Shown here piece after piece: positions 8,593 to 19,027 of a stretch of 51,800 nucleotides of DNA (positions are counted from its first letter, which is position 1; every line of letters begins with the position of its first letter). The position numbers and the translations under genes were made by a program. The notes below the pieces were generated by a model. It searched no databases and had not been told where the DNA came from. It saw nothing but the letters and a program-made list of their open reading frames with translations. Where the stretch lies: assembly GCF_900114015.1 (NCBI RefSeq), contig NZ_FORN01000042.1, forward strand, positions 1 through 51,800, written 5' to 3'. This DNA is from Caulobacter sp. UNC279MFTsu5.1. Lineage in GTDB: Bacteria > Pseudomonadota > Alphaproteobacteria > Caulobacterales > Caulobacteraceae.

Positions 8593-9255
8593 ATGAAAGC
8601 CGCTGTCGTCGTCTTCCCCGGTTCCAATTGCGATCGTGACTGCAAGGTCGCCATCGAGCGCTCCGCAGGAGCCCGCGTCGAGATGGTCTGGCACCAGGAG
8701 ACGGCCCTGCCGGACGACCTGGACCTGATCGTCCTGCCCGGCGGCTTCTCCTATGGCGACTATCTGCGCTGCGGGGCCATGGCCGCGCAGAGCCCGGTGA
8801 TGCGCGAAGTCGTCAAGGCCGCCAACGACGGGGTCGCGGTGGTCGGAATCTGCAACGGCTTCCAAGTGCTGTGCGAGGCGGGCCTGCTGCCCGGCGCCCT
8901 GCTGCGCAACGAAAAGCTGAAATACATCTGCAAGCCGGTGGCCCTGGACGTGGTCAACAGCCAGACCCGCTTCACCGCCAGCTTCGGCGAGCAGCGCTCG
9001 GCCGTGATGACCGTCGGCAACGGCGAGGGCAACTTCTTCGCCGACGAAGCGACGCTGGACCGCATCGAGGGCGAGGGCCAGGTGGTGTTCCGCTACCAGG
9101 ACAATCCCAACGGCTCGGCCCGCGACATCGCCGGCATCATGAACGCCAAGGGCAACGTGCTGGGCCTGATGCCCCACCCCGACCGCTCGTTCGACCCCGA
9201 CCTGGGGTCGGAGGACGGGGCGATCCTGTTCCGCAGCATCTTCGCCAGCGCCTGA
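8593..9255 (+). CDS. purQ: FGAM synthase glutaminase subunit PurQ
   Basis: The product (220 aa) is a class I glutamine amidotransferase that supplies ammonia to PurL in the formylglycinamidine ribonucleotide synthase complex. The nucleophile is C87 in GICNGFQVL, and the catalytic histidine is H195 in LMPHPDRSF. The family start MKAAVVVFPGSNCDRD is exact. The ATG at 8593 is preferred over 8575, which would add six unconserved residues. With PurS and the 737-aa PurL it makes the three-subunit form of the enzyme. The signal-peptide protein at 9276 follows closely and is likely co-transcribed. Confidence 0.97.
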   Translation: MKAAVVVFPGSNCDRDCKVAIERSAGARVEMVWHQETALPDDLDLIVLPGGFSYGDYLRCGAMAAQSPVMREVVKAANDGVAVVGICNGFQVLCEAGLLPGALLRNEKLKYICKPVALDVVNSQTRFTASFGEQRSAVMTVGNGEGNFFADEATLDRIEGEGQVVFRYQDNPNGSARDIAGIMNAKGNVLGLMPHPDRSFDPDLGSEDGAILFRSIFASA

Positions 9256-9275
9256 CGAGGCCAAAGGGGGCTCCG

Positions 9276-9941
9276 ATGCGTCGTTTCTCGATCACCGTGG
9301 CCCTCCTTCTCGCCGGACCGTCGATAGCGGTCGCCGGCCAGGTCCCCGATCGCTGCGGCTATGGCGATTTCGCCTATTTCGCCCAGGACGGCGTGGCCGC
9401 CTACAACGTCTCGCCCCCGACCGGCGGACGGACCTACTTCCACGACGATGACGACGGCGATGGCCTGGGCTGTCCCGGCGCGCCGAGCTGCCGGCGGAAA
9501 AGCTATCTGGTCGTCCAGGACGAGGTGCTGGTCAGCAAGGTCGAGAACGGCTGGGCCTGCGCCTGGTACGGACGCGGCGACCGCCACACCGTGGGCTGGC
9601 TGAAGATGGCGGACCTGATCAAGTCGGCCGTTGCCCCCTCCGGCGAGGGCGACTGGCTGGGTGCCTGGCGCTTCGGCGACAACCAGATCACGATCACCCG
9701 CGACAAGAAGGGCTTCCACGCCGAGGGCGAAGCCACTTGGAAAGGGCCGGCCTCGGTGCACGAGGGTTCCTTCAAGGGCCGCCTGGAGGTCAAGGGCGTC
9801 ACGGCGAGCTACGCCGACCCCGCGGGCACGGAGCCCTTCTGCAGCGTCGATATGCGCCGTGTGAGCCGCTACATGGTCGTCGCCGACAGCGGAAGCTGCG
9901 GTGGCGCGTCGGTGAGCTTCGACGGCGTCTACACGCGCTAG
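9276..9941 (+). CDS. Exported protein of unknown function with SH3-like region
   Basis: The product is 221 aa with a clear signal peptide (cleavage near AVAGQ), so it is periplasmic. An Asp-rich loop (HDDDDGDGLG, about residues 56-65) could bind a divalent metal, and several cysteines suggest disulfides. The stretch YLVVQDEVLVSKVENGW followed by GWLKMADL resembles a bacterial SH3-like domain; the C-terminal half is a beta-rich lipocalin-like or FABP-like sandwich at best. I do not recognise the family. The start has AAAGGGGG upstream. It begins 20 nt after purQ, so it probably shares that transcript. Confidence 0.75.
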   Translation: MRRFSITVALLLAGPSIAVAGQVPDRCGYGDFAYFAQDGVAAYNVSPPTGGRTYFHDDDDGDGLGCPGAPSCRRKSYLVVQDEVLVSKVENGWACAWYGRGDRHTVGWLKMADLIKSAVAPSGEGDWLGAWRFGDNQITITRDKKGFHAEGEATWKGPASVHEGSFKGRLEVKGVTASYADPAGTEPFCSVDMRRVSRYMVVADSGSCGGASVSFDGVYTR

Positions 9942-10019
9942 CGGCCCCGAAACGCTGTTATATTATAGCGCCCCGCGAAAACCGCTCCTAAGGTGCCCGC
10001 ATCCTATGGGAGCTTTTCG

Positions 10020-11933
10020 ATGAGTCTCGCGTCGACCCTCCGCGCCGGCCTGCTGGCCGCCGCCGCCCTCACCACCTTCACCGGCGCGGTCCATGCCCAA
10101 ACGCCGGCCCTGACGCCGGACGTCGACGGCAAGTACGTCGCGCCCAAGGCCGGCTACGACTACGACAAGCGCGTGGTCATGATCCCGATGCGCGACGGGA
10201 CCAAGCTTTACACCGTGATCGTCGTGCCCAAGGGCGCGAAGAACGCCCCGATCCTGCTGACCCGCACGCCCTACAACGCCGCCAAGCGCACGGCGCGCAA
10301 CGACAGCCCGTCCATGCTGGCCACACTGGCCCAAGGCGACGAGGTGTTCGTCAAGGACGGCTACATCCGCGTCATCCAGGACATCCGCGGCAAATACGGC
10401 TCGGAAGGCGACTACGTGATGACCCGCCCGCTGAAGGGGCCGCTGAACAACAGCGAGGTCGACCACGCCACCGACGCCTACGACACCATCGAGTGGCTGA
10501 CCAAGAACGTGCCCGAGAGCAACGGCAAGGTCGGCATGCTGGGCTCGTCCTACGAGGGCTTCACCGTGGTGATGGCCCTGGTCAATCCGCACCCGGCCCT
10601 GAAGGTGGCCGCGCCGATGAGCCCGATGGTCGACGGCTGGATGGGCGACGACTGGTTCCATTTCGGGGCCTTCCGGCAGGTGAACTTCGACTATTTCGCT
10701 GGCCAGACCACCAAGCGCGGGGCCGGCGACAGCGTCGTGCGCCAGAGCGCCGACGACTACGAGAACTTCCGCCGCGCCGGTTCGGCCGGCGACTACGCCA
10801 AGGCCAATGGGCTGGACGTCCTGCCCTGGTGGAGGAAGCTGACCGAGAACGCCGCCTACACGCCGTTCTGGAGCCAGCAGGCGCTGGACAAGACCATGGC
10901 CGAGCAGCCGCTGAAGGTGCCGACCATGTGGATCCAGGGCCTGTGGGACCAGGAGGACATGTGGGGCGCGGTGCACGCCTACGCCGCCACCGAGCCCAAG
11001 GACACGGCCAACGACAAGAGCTACCTAGTGCTGGGCCCCTGGCGGCATAGCCAGGTGAACTATGACGGCGCCAGCCTGGGCCCCTTCAAGTGGGACGGCG
11101 ACACCGCCCTGCAGTTCCGTCGCGACGTGCTGCTGCCGTTCTTCAACCAGTACCTGAAGGACGGCGCGCCCAAGGCCGACACTCCGCCGGTGTTGATCTA
11201 CGACCCCGGCCAGAACCGCTGGGACCGCTACAAGAGCTGGCCCCAGGGCGGGAACAAGCCGCTGTACCTGACCGAGAAAGGCGGCCTGTCGTTCAGCGCC
11301 CCCGCCCCGGCCAAGGGCGCGGCGGCCTATGACGAATACGTCTCCGACCCGGCCAAGCCCGTGCCCTACGTCCCTCGCCCGCTGAAGTTCGGCGACGGCG
11401 ACCGCTGGAAGCCCTGGCTGCTGACCGATCAGCGGGCCGTGGCCGACCGCACCGACGTGCTGAGCTACGTGTCCGAGCCCCTGACCGCGCCGCTGAAGAT
11501 CGCCGGCGTGCCGAAGGTCAACCTGACGGCCTCGACCAGCGGGACCGACAGCGACTGGGTGGTCAAGCTGATCGACGTCTTCCCCGACGAGGTCCCCAGC
11601 CAGCCCGAACTGGGCGGCTACCAGTTGGCCGTGGGCATGGACATCTTCCGCGGCCGCTATCGTGAGAGCTTCAGCGAGCCCAAGGCGCTCAAGCCCAACA
11701 CGCCGCTGAAGTACCAGTTCATCCTGCCGACCGCGAACTACACCTTCCAGCCGGGCCACCGGATCATGGTGCAGGTGCAGTCCAGCTGGTTCCCGCTCTA
11801 CGACCGCAACCCGCAGACCTTCGTGTCCAACATCTTCTTCACCAAGCCGGGCGACTACGTGAAGGCGACGCAGCGGGTCTATCACGCGGGCGACACGGCC
11901 AGCTTCATCGAGCTGCCGGTAGTGGGGCCGTAA
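10020..11933 (+). CDS. CocE/NonD family hydrolase (X-Pro dipeptidyl-peptidase S15 type)
   Basis: The product (637 aa) has a signal peptide (residues 1-27, cleavage near VHAQ) and is presumably periplasmic. The alpha/beta hydrolase nucleophile motif is GSSYEG (175-180) with S177. The acid lies in LWDQED and the histidine in GPWRHSQ, as in cocaine esterase and glutaryl-7-ACA acylase relatives. The C-terminal third is the jelly-roll domain typical of the family (KVNLTAST ... GHRIMVQVQSSWFP). Substrates vary in this family (esters, amides, X-Pro peptides), so specificity is not predictable. The ATG at 10020 is preferred because GGGAG lies 8 nt upstream; a GTG at 9993 is less likely. Confidence 0.93.
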   Translation: MSLASTLRAGLLAAAALTTFTGAVHAQTPALTPDVDGKYVAPKAGYDYDKRVVMIPMRDGTKLYTVIVVPKGAKNAPILLTRTPYNAAKRTARNDSPSMLATLAQGDEVFVKDGYIRVIQDIRGKYGSEGDYVMTRPLKGPLNNSEVDHATDAYDTIEWLTKNVPESNGKVGMLGSSYEGFTVVMALVNPHPALKVAAPMSPMVDGWMGDDWFHFGAFRQVNFDYFAGQTTKRGAGDSVVRQSADDYENFRRAGSAGDYAKANGLDVLPWWRKLTENAAYTPFWSQQALDKTMAEQPLKVPTMWIQGLWDQEDMWGAVHAYAATEPKDTANDKSYLVLGPWRHSQVNYDGASLGPFKWDGDTALQFRRDVLLPFFNQYLKDGAPKADTPPVLIYDPGQNRWDRYKSWPQGGNKPLYLTEKGGLSFSAPAPAKGAAAYDEYVSDPAKPVPYVPRPLKFGDGDRWKPWLLTDQRAVADRTDVLSYVSEPLTAPLKIAGVPKVNLTASTSGTDSDWVVKLIDVFPDEVPSQPELGGYQLAVGMDIFRGRYRESFSEPKALKPNTPLKYQFILPTANYTFQPGHRIMVQVQSSWFPLYDRNPQTFVSNIFFTKPGDYVKATQRVYHAGDTASFIELPVVGP

Positions 11934-11952
11934 GCCCCACAATGAAAAAGGA

Positions 11953-11972
11953 CCGAAGGCTTGCGCCTTCGG
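11953..11972 (-). terminator. Terminator between CocE hydrolase and the small Q/R-rich gene
   Basis: CCGAAGGC (11953-11960) pairs with GCCTTCGG (11965-11972) across a 4-nt loop. On the minus strand it is followed by a CTTTTTC run, so it ends the transcript of the gene at 12004-12168. It may act in both directions. Confidence 0.7.
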
Positions 11973-12003
11973 CCCCTCCTTCACAGTCACGGAGCGGAGT
12001 TCG

Positions 12004-12168
12004 TCAGCGGTCGCGGCGCTGCTGGTCCGCCGGCTTGGCCGGGCCGCCGGGAGTGCGGCCCTGCTCGTTCTGGCGGTCGCGTTCGCCTTGCTGATGCTGC
12101 TGGCCCGGGGACTGTCGCTGCGGTTCGTTCTGCTGCTGTTGCGGGCCTCGGGTCTTGTTGTCGCCCAT
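12004..12168 (-). CDS. 54-aa glutamine/arginine-rich disordered protein
   Basis: A very hydrophilic 54-residue product, rich in Q, R, G and P (for example NKTRGPQQQQNEPQRQ), with no hydrophobic core; it should be disordered and basic. The start at 12168 is supported by AGGAG followed 7 nt later by the ATG, and a terminator follows the stop. Small basic disordered proteins of this kind are often stress- or nucleic-acid-associated, but that is a guess. No family recognised. Confidence 0.6.
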   Translation of the reverse strand: MGDNKTRGPQQQQNEPQRQSPGQQHQQGERDRQNEQGRTPGGPAKPADQQRRDR

Positions 12169-12252
12169 GAGCTTTCTCCTTGCACAACGCGCCGATCGCG
12201 CACGGACAAGAAAACGGCTCGGGAGTCGCCCCGTTCCCAGCGCCAAGCTGCC

Positions 12253-12849
12253 TTAATTACGGCTTAGCTTTTGAATCCGCACCGGATTTTCGATGATCTG
12301 CCCCTTCATATAGGGATCGTCGGCCTTGGCGACGGTGGGGGCGTCGTGGATCCTGCGGACCACGTCCATGCCCTCGACCACCTTGCCGAAGGCCGCGAAG
12401 CCCTGGCCGTCCTTGTTGCGGGCCCCGCCGAAGTCCAGGGCCGGATTGTCGCCCAGGCAGATGAAGAACTCCGACCCCGCCGTGCCCGGCTGGTCGCGCG
12501 CCATCGAGATCACCCCGTCGGTGTGTAGGATCCCCGTGACCGTGGTGGTCTCATGGGCGATGGCCGGCAGCGGGCTGTCGTCGCGGTTCAGCCCGCCCTG
12601 GATGACGCTGATGACAGCCGGGTTGTTGTCGTTCCTGGGCGAGACGGTCCGGTAGAAGCTTCCCCCGTCCAGCAGATGCCGGTCGGCATAGGCCAGGAAA
12701 TTGGCCACGGTGATCGGCGCCTTGTCCGGATAGAGCTCGATGATGATCGGCCCCAGGTCCGTGACCATCCGCACCCGGACGGGCGCGGCGCCGGCGGCGG
12801 TCAGCGGCAGGGCGACGGCGAGCGCCAGGAGGTGGCGGCGGGTGATCAT
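12253..12849 (-). CDS. Exported cyclophilin-type peptidylprolyl isomerase
   Basis: The product (198 aa) begins MITRRHLLALAVAL and has a signal peptide ending near AGAAP; the twin arginine before a hydrophobic run suggests Tat or Sec export. Cyclophilin motifs: FYRTV (catalytic Arg of the FHR-type motif), GSEFFICLGDNPALDF and GFAAFGKVVEGMDVV. It catalyses cis-trans proline isomerisation, most likely in the periplasm. The start codon overlaps the vapC stop (ATGA), so it is translationally coupled to a toxin-antitoxin pair, an unusual arrangement. Confidence 0.93.
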   Translation of the reverse strand: MITRRHLLALAVALPLTAAGAAPVRVRMVTDLGPIIIELYPDKAPITVANFLAYADRHLLDGGSFYRTVSPRNDNNPAVISVIQGGLNRDDSPLPAIAHETTTVTGILHTDGVISMARDQPGTAGSEFFICLGDNPALDFGGARNKDGQGFAAFGKVVEGMDVVRRIHDAPTVAKADDPYMKGQIIENPVRIQKLSRN

Positions 12850-13241
12850 GCAAGCGCGCTTTCGATGTCGGTTTGGGTGAAATCGTCGCCCTTAAAGAGC
12901 AGCGGCTCTCCCATGACCTTCGCCAGAGCGTAGGAGAAGCTGTCGCCATAGTTCAGGGCGGCCGGATGACGCCCCTTGCCATAGACCCGCCGAGCCTCGG
13001 CCGCGAGGAACGCCTGCTCGGCTGTCACGGCGACAATGGTGATGTTCAGATCGACGAGATCTTCATCAAGCATCTCCTGTCCGCGCTCTAGATCGATCTT
13101 ACGGAAGTAGACCTCCGCACATTCGACATAGGAAGCAGCCGACATCTTCCGAACCCAAACGCTGTCGATCGCGGCATAGAGCGCGGCACGCTCAGGCTCA
13201 TCCAGAGCGGTCGCCATGAGAGCAGAACTGTCGATGACCAT
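12846..13241 (-). CDS. vapC: VapC PIN-domain ribonuclease toxin
   Basis: The product (131 aa, full length for VapC) has all PIN acidic positions: D4 in MVIDSSAL, E40 in SYVECAEV, D100 in LNYGDSFSYALAK and D119 in LFKGDDF. These hold Mg2+ or Mn2+ for RNA cleavage; VapC toxins typically cut initiator tRNA or rRNA loops. It overlaps the upstream vapB stop by 1 nt (TGATG) and the downstream cyclophilin start by 4 nt. The operon is presumably autorepressed by VapB-VapC at the vapB promoter (13511-13575), which is shared back-to-back with purL. Confidence 0.92.
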   Translation of the reverse strand: MVIDSSALMATALDEPERAALYAAIDSVWVRKMSAASYVECAEVYFRKIDLERGQEMLDEDLVDLNITIVAVTAEQAFLAAEARRVYGKGRHPAALNYGDSFSYALAKVMGEPLLFKGDDFTQTDIESALA

Positions 13242-13510
13242 CAGAACGGCTGGCCGAACTCGTCGTAAAGTTCTTCCTGCTCGATTTCCCGCCAGGTACG
13301 AGGATCCTGCGTCCTCGGCCGCGCGTCGAGCTTGGCGAAAAAGGCCCGCTTGCGGGCTTCCCGCTCTTCGGACGTGAGGTTCGCGCCGGAAAGGCGCTCC
13401 TTCCGTTCAAGCAAAGCCTGCCGATAGACTTCGGGCACGCTTTCGCCCGTGGCGTCGGAGATTTCGCGCGCCAGGGTCTCGATTTCCTCAGGGAGGAATT
13501 GGATGCCCAT
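13241..13510 (-). CDS. vapB: VapB antitoxin
   Basis: The product (89 aa) is directly upstream of vapC in a 1-nt overlap. The N-terminal half (IETLAREISDATGESVPEVY followed by RQALLERKERL) is the pattern of the Rv0623/PSK-type VapB ribbon-helix-helix transcription factor. The acidic, aromatic C-terminal part (WREIEQEELYDEFGQPF) is the likely toxin-binding tail that wraps around the PIN active site. It neutralises VapC and probably represses the operon. The start at 13510 leaves 65 bp to the divergent purL start. Confidence 0.9.
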   Translation of the reverse strand: MGIQFLPEEIETLAREISDATGESVPEVYRQALLERKERLSGANLTSEEREARKRAFFAKLDARPRTQDPRTWREIEQEELYDEFGQPF

Positions 13511-13575
13511 TTCAGACCTCGTCTTCGTCTTGGAAATCTAGCGGAATCCCCCGGGCCACGCTAGAAGGCCCGCCC

Positions 13576-15789
<2,214 letters not shown>

Positions 15790-15802
15790 AAGGACCATCA
15801 GC

Positions 15803-16162
15803 ATGCGTACGATCCCTATGCTCGCCACGGCGAGCCTGGCCCTGTTGCTGCTGGCGGCCTGCGCCCCGGCCGCCCAGGCCCCCGCCCCGACCACCGCCCA
15901 AAGCGCCGACGCCTCGTGCGCCGCGCGCGGCGGAACGATGCAGCCGGTCGGCCGCCTGCAACGCCCGACCTGCGTCGTGCCCTATGCCGACGCCGGCAAG
16001 ACCTGCTCGGACAAGGCCGACTGTCAGGGCGCCTGCATCGCCGAGGGCAACCTGGAAGCCCAGGGCGCCGTGACCGGCCAGTGCCAGAAGACCAACGTCC
16101 AGTTCGGCTGCTACGCCAAGATCGTGGGCGGCAAGGCGACGGCCGCGATCTGCGTCGACTGA
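15803..16162 (+). CDS. Small cysteine-rich lipoprotein
   Basis: The product (119 aa) has a lipoprotein signal with lipobox LLAAC (Cys at residue 20), so the mature protein is lipid-anchored after trimming. The mature part carries about seven further cysteines (in SCAARGGTM, PTCVVPY, TCSDKADCQGACIAEG, GQCQKTN, GCYAK and AICVD), which suggests a compact disulfide-bonded domain. No named family is recognised. AAGGA lies 10 nt upstream of the ATG. It is probably co-transcribed with purL, from which it is separated by 13 nt; no functional link is evident. Confidence 0.8.
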   Translation: MRTIPMLATASLALLLLAACAPAAQAPAPTTAQSADASCAARGGTMQPVGRLQRPTCVVPYADAGKTCSDKADCQGACIAEGNLEAQGAVTGQCQKTNVQFGCYAKIVGGKATAAICVD

Positions 16163-16178
16163 TCGGGCCTCCGTCGCC

Positions 16179-17075
16179 TCAGGCCACGGCGAACGCGGCC
16201 CGAGGCGCCGCCCGCAGCCGGGCGGCGTCCCGTCCCGGGGGCGCGCCGAACAGGCGGGCGTATTCGCGGCTGAACTGGCTGGCGCTGTCGTAGCCGACGG
16301 TGAAGCCCGCCCCCGCCACGTCGCCCGGCTGGCTCAGCAGCAGGGTCCGCGCCGCCTGCAGCCGCAGCTGCTTCTGATACTGCAGCGGGCTCATGGCGGT
16401 GACCGCCTTGAAATGGCGGTGGAACGAGGCCGGGCTCATGCCCGCCAGCCGGGCCAGGTCCTCCACCTGCATGGGCGCGGCGAAATTGGCCTGCAGCCAC
16501 TGGATGGCGCGGTTGACCTGCGAGAGGCGGCTTTCGGCCAGGCCGATCTGCCGGACCGTCGCCCCGCTGGGTCCCTGCAGCAACCGCCACAGCACCTCGC
16601 GCTCGAGCATCGGCGCCAGCACCGGGATGTCGGCGGGCCGATCCAGCAGGCGCACCAGCCGCAGGATCGCATCCACTAGGTCCGGCCCCGCCTCGTTGAC
16701 CTGCAGGCCGCCCGCCGAAGCCGCCGGAGACGCCTGCGCAGGCGCCTCGAGAACCAGCCGGGCGATCTTGACCGGATTCAGGGCGACGCTCAGCGCCGCG
16801 TAGGGTCCTTCGACGACCTGACCGCAGACCGGCAAGTCGACCGACACGGTCAGGAACTTGCCCGCGTCGTAACGGAACAGCCGGTCGCCCAGCGCCGCAT
16901 GCTTGGCCCCGGCCACGATCAGGCACAGCAGGGGCTGGTAGACGATCGGCATGGGTTCGGTCGGCGCGCTGGCCCGATACAGCGTCAGACCCGGGACCGG
17001 CGTTTCCGAGGTTCCCTCCCGGGCGTGACGGTCGAGCAGCACGCGGATTTCAAGCAGCGAGTCCATGCCCGACAT
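16179..17075 (-). CDS. AraC family transcriptional regulator (AraC_N type)
   Basis: The product is 298 aa. The N-terminal domain (LTLYRASAPTEPMPIVYQP, LCLIVAGAKH, YDAGKFLTVSVDLPV) matches the AraC_N cupin-like ligand-binding domain. The C-terminal two helix-turn-helix motifs include RLAGMSPASFHRHFKAVTAM and the family signature ending GYDSASQFSREYARLFG. It is divergent from the SDR gene at 17209, and AraC_N regulators commonly activate an adjacent SDR, so control of that gene is likely. I start at 17075 (MSGMDS); the open frame runs further but into the intergenic and SDR region. An ATG at 17066 is also possible. Confidence 0.92.
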   Translation of the reverse strand: MSGMDSLLEIRVLLDRHAREGTSETPVPGLTLYRASAPTEPMPIVYQPLLCLIVAGAKHAALGDRLFRYDAGKFLTVSVDLPVCGQVVEGPYAALSVALNPVKIARLVLEAPAQASPAASAGGLQVNEAGPDLVDAILRLVRLLDRPADIPVLAPMLEREVLWRLLQGPSGATVRQIGLAESRLSQVNRAIQWLQANFAAPMQVEDLARLAGMSPASFHRHFKAVTAMSPLQYQKQLRLQAARTLLLSQPGDVAGAGFTVGYDSASQFSREYARLFGAPPGRDAARLRAAPRAAFAVA

Positions 17076-17208
17076 AGGCGTCCAAGCGACCGCGCGGATC
17101 AAGCACGAGCGCCTCGACTGATCGGATCGTGCAAGAGCTTGCGAGCAACGCCCTAACGCCTCGATGCGTCGGAAGCCTTCAATGTCCCTACAGACAAGGA
17201 GATTTCCC

Positions 17209-18084
17209 ATGAGCAAGATCTGGTTCGTCACCGGCGCGGCCCGCGGCCTCGGCGCCGAAATTGCCAAGGCCGCCCTGGCCGCCGGCGATCGCGTCGTGGT
17301 CACCGGACGCCGCCGCGAGGCGCTGCAAGCCGCGTTCGGGCCCGACGGCGACGCCCTGTTGTCGCTGGCCCTCGACGTCACCCGCGACGCCGACGCCGAG
17401 GCCGCCGTCGAAGCGGCCCTGGCCCGCTTCGGCCGCATCGACGTGCTGGTCAACAACGCCGGCTACGGAAACCTGGGCCTGTTCGAGGAGACGACCGACG
17501 CCGAGGCCCGGGCGCAGTATGACACCAACGTCTTCGGCCTCTACAACGTCACCCGCGCCGTCCTGCCGGCCATGCGCCGCCAGCGGACCGGCCGGATCTT
17601 CAACATCTCGTCCGTCGGCGGCCTGCTGGGCGGCGAAGGCGGCTCGCTCTATTGCGCCACCAAGTTCGCGGTCGAGGGCTTTTCGGAGTCGGTCGCCAAG
17701 GAGGTGGCGCCGTTCGGGATCCACGTGACGATCGTCGAGCCCGGCTTCTTCCGCACCGACTTCCTTGATGACAGCTCGGTCCGCTACGGCTCGCGCCAGA
17801 TCGACGACTACGCCGGAATCTCAGCCCAGATGAAGGCGTTCTGGGATGCGCGCAACCACGCCCAGGCCGGCGATCCGGCCAAGCTGGGCCGGGTGCTGGT
17901 CGAGCTGGCCGGCCGGACCGATCCACCCCTGCGCTTCGCCGCCGGCTCGGACGCCGTGGCGATGATCAGCGGCAAGATCGCCAGCCTGCAGGCCGAACTC
18001 GACGCCTGGCGCGACCTGTCGGTCACCACCGACGGCGACGACCTTCCGGCCCAGGCCGAGGCCTCGGCCGGGACCTGGCGCTGA
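17209..18084 (+). CDS. Short-chain dehydrogenase/reductase
   Basis: The product (291 aa) is a classical SDR. It has the Rossmann motif TGAARGLG (8-15), NNAG (82-85), the catalytic serine region NISS (132-135) and YCATK with Y148 and K152. The basic residues after strand 2 (GRRREAL) favour NADP(H). The start at 17209 follows AAGGAGA at a proper distance; an in-frame ATG at 17164 is upstream of the ribosome site. Substrate unknown. It is divergent from an AraC-type regulator that probably controls it. Confidence 0.93.
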   Translation: MSKIWFVTGAARGLGAEIAKAALAAGDRVVVTGRRREALQAAFGPDGDALLSLALDVTRDADAEAAVEAALARFGRIDVLVNNAGYGNLGLFEETTDAEARAQYDTNVFGLYNVTRAVLPAMRRQRTGRIFNISSVGGLLGGEGGSLYCATKFAVEGFSESVAKEVAPFGIHVTIVEPGFFRTDFLDDSSVRYGSRQIDDYAGISAQMKAFWDARNHAQAGDPAKLGRVLVELAGRTDPPLRFAAGSDAVAMISGKIASLQAELDAWRDLSVTTDGDDLPAQAEASAGTWR

Positions 18085-18115
18085 TCCGAGGACGGGCCCC
18101 CAGAGACCCCGCGGT

Positions 18116-18283
18116 TCACGCCGCGGGCTGGGGTCCGTCGCCTTCGAAGACGCCGACGCTGGACTTGTTCTGGTCGTCGGATCGGTTGCGGAAGTCGGAC
18201 GCCGCCTCGCTTTCCGGGACCGGCGCCGGATGGGCGTCCCGCCACAGGTCGCGCAGCCACTTCCACAGCAGGGTCAAGATCAT
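18116..18283 (-). CDS. 55-aa small protein with amphipathic N terminus
   Basis: Starts MILTLLWKWLRDLWRDAHPA, an amphipathic, tryptophan-rich helix that could lie on a membrane, followed by a polar tail. The start at 18283 is supported by GGGAGGGAG immediately upstream. The frame continues open further upstream only as the shadow of the HxlR gene. The stop sits inside a 7-bp stem (18108-18127) that may terminate this gene and the SDR. No family recognised; a genuine small gene is likely but unproven. Confidence 0.5.
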   Translation of the reverse strand: MILTLLWKWLRDLWRDAHPAPVPESEAASDFRNRSDDQNKSSVGVFEGDGPQPAA

Positions 18284-18408
18284 CGCTCCCTCCCAGGGCG
18301 GGTCTTCGCCTCTTTGGATCGCGCCGGATCGTCCCACGACCGCGCGGCCGAACCGAAACCCTACACCCGAAGGCTGAAAAACCGCCACCGCAATCGGAAA
18401 TGGCGCAG

Positions 18409-18903
18409 CTAGGCTCGCCGCCGCGCCACCTGGGCCACGCGCTCCAGCACCACCGGGCCGGCCGCCGGACCGGCCGCATAGACGAAGTCCGGGCTGTCCA
18501 TCGGCTTGCCGGTTCGGCGGTCCACCAGCACCGGTTCGGCCGGCAGGCCGGTGGCCGCCTCGACCATCTGGCTGGCCACGCCCTCGACCGCGTAGTGACG
18601 ATTGCCGAAGGCCATCAGCGCCGTCATCACCGGCGCGAAATCGCGCGCCAGGTCGGTCGCCAGGTATTCGTGGCGCAAGGGGCGCTCCTGATAGGGCCGG
18701 CGCTGCAGGAAGCCCGCCTCGACCAGGGCGGCCAGCCGCTGGGCCAGGATGTTGGGCGCCACGCCCAGGCTCTTCTCGAACTGGTCGAACCGGGTCAGGC
18801 CCTGCAGGGCGTCGCGCAGGATCATCAGGCTCCAGGTGTCGCCCACCCGCTCCAGCGTGCGGCCCACGGGGCATTGTCCAGGATCGAAGGCGCGTCGGGT
18901 CAT
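18409..18903 (-). CDS. HxlR family transcriptional regulator
   Basis: The product (164 aa) has a winged helix-turn-helix of the HxlR type: CPVGRTLERVGDTWSLMILR with the conserved N-terminal cysteine, then RFDQFEKSLGVAPNILAQRL and the wing (GFLQRRPYQERPLRHEY). A C-terminal extension of about 60 residues is longer than in minimal HxlR proteins. Such proteins often sense reactive electrophiles through the cysteine and repress a divergent oxidoreductase, here the SDR at 19028. I start at 18903 (MTRRAFDPGQC); an ATG at 18942 would add 13 residues and run into the intergenic operator. Confidence 0.92.
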   Translation of the reverse strand: MTRRAFDPGQCPVGRTLERVGDTWSLMILRDALQGLTRFDQFEKSLGVAPNILAQRLAALVEAGFLQRRPYQERPLRHEYLATDLARDFAPVMTALMAFGNRHYAVEGVASQMVEAATGLPAEPVLVDRRTGKPMDSPDFVYAAGPAAGPVVLERVAQVARRRA

Positions 18904-19018
18904 GACCTCAATATAGGCGCTCGCTAGCAAATCGAAAGTCAATCACTTGCATTTTGAAAGCTACCTACCACTTCAGCCTCACGGCCGGGCCATGGGGTCC
19001 TCGCCCAACCCTTTCGGG
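18904..19018. promoter_or_regulatory. Divergent promoter/operator region, HxlR gene and SDR
   Basis: AT-richer than its surroundings around 18925-18965. It contains TTGCATTTTGAAAGC (18948-18962) and a related AAATCGAAAG upstream, which I suggest as HxlR binding half-sites because of position and AT content. On the minus strand TTGACT and TATATT could be -35 and -10 boxes, although their spacing is long. No footprint-level evidence. Confidence 0.4.
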
Positions 19019-19027
19019 ATGAAGACG

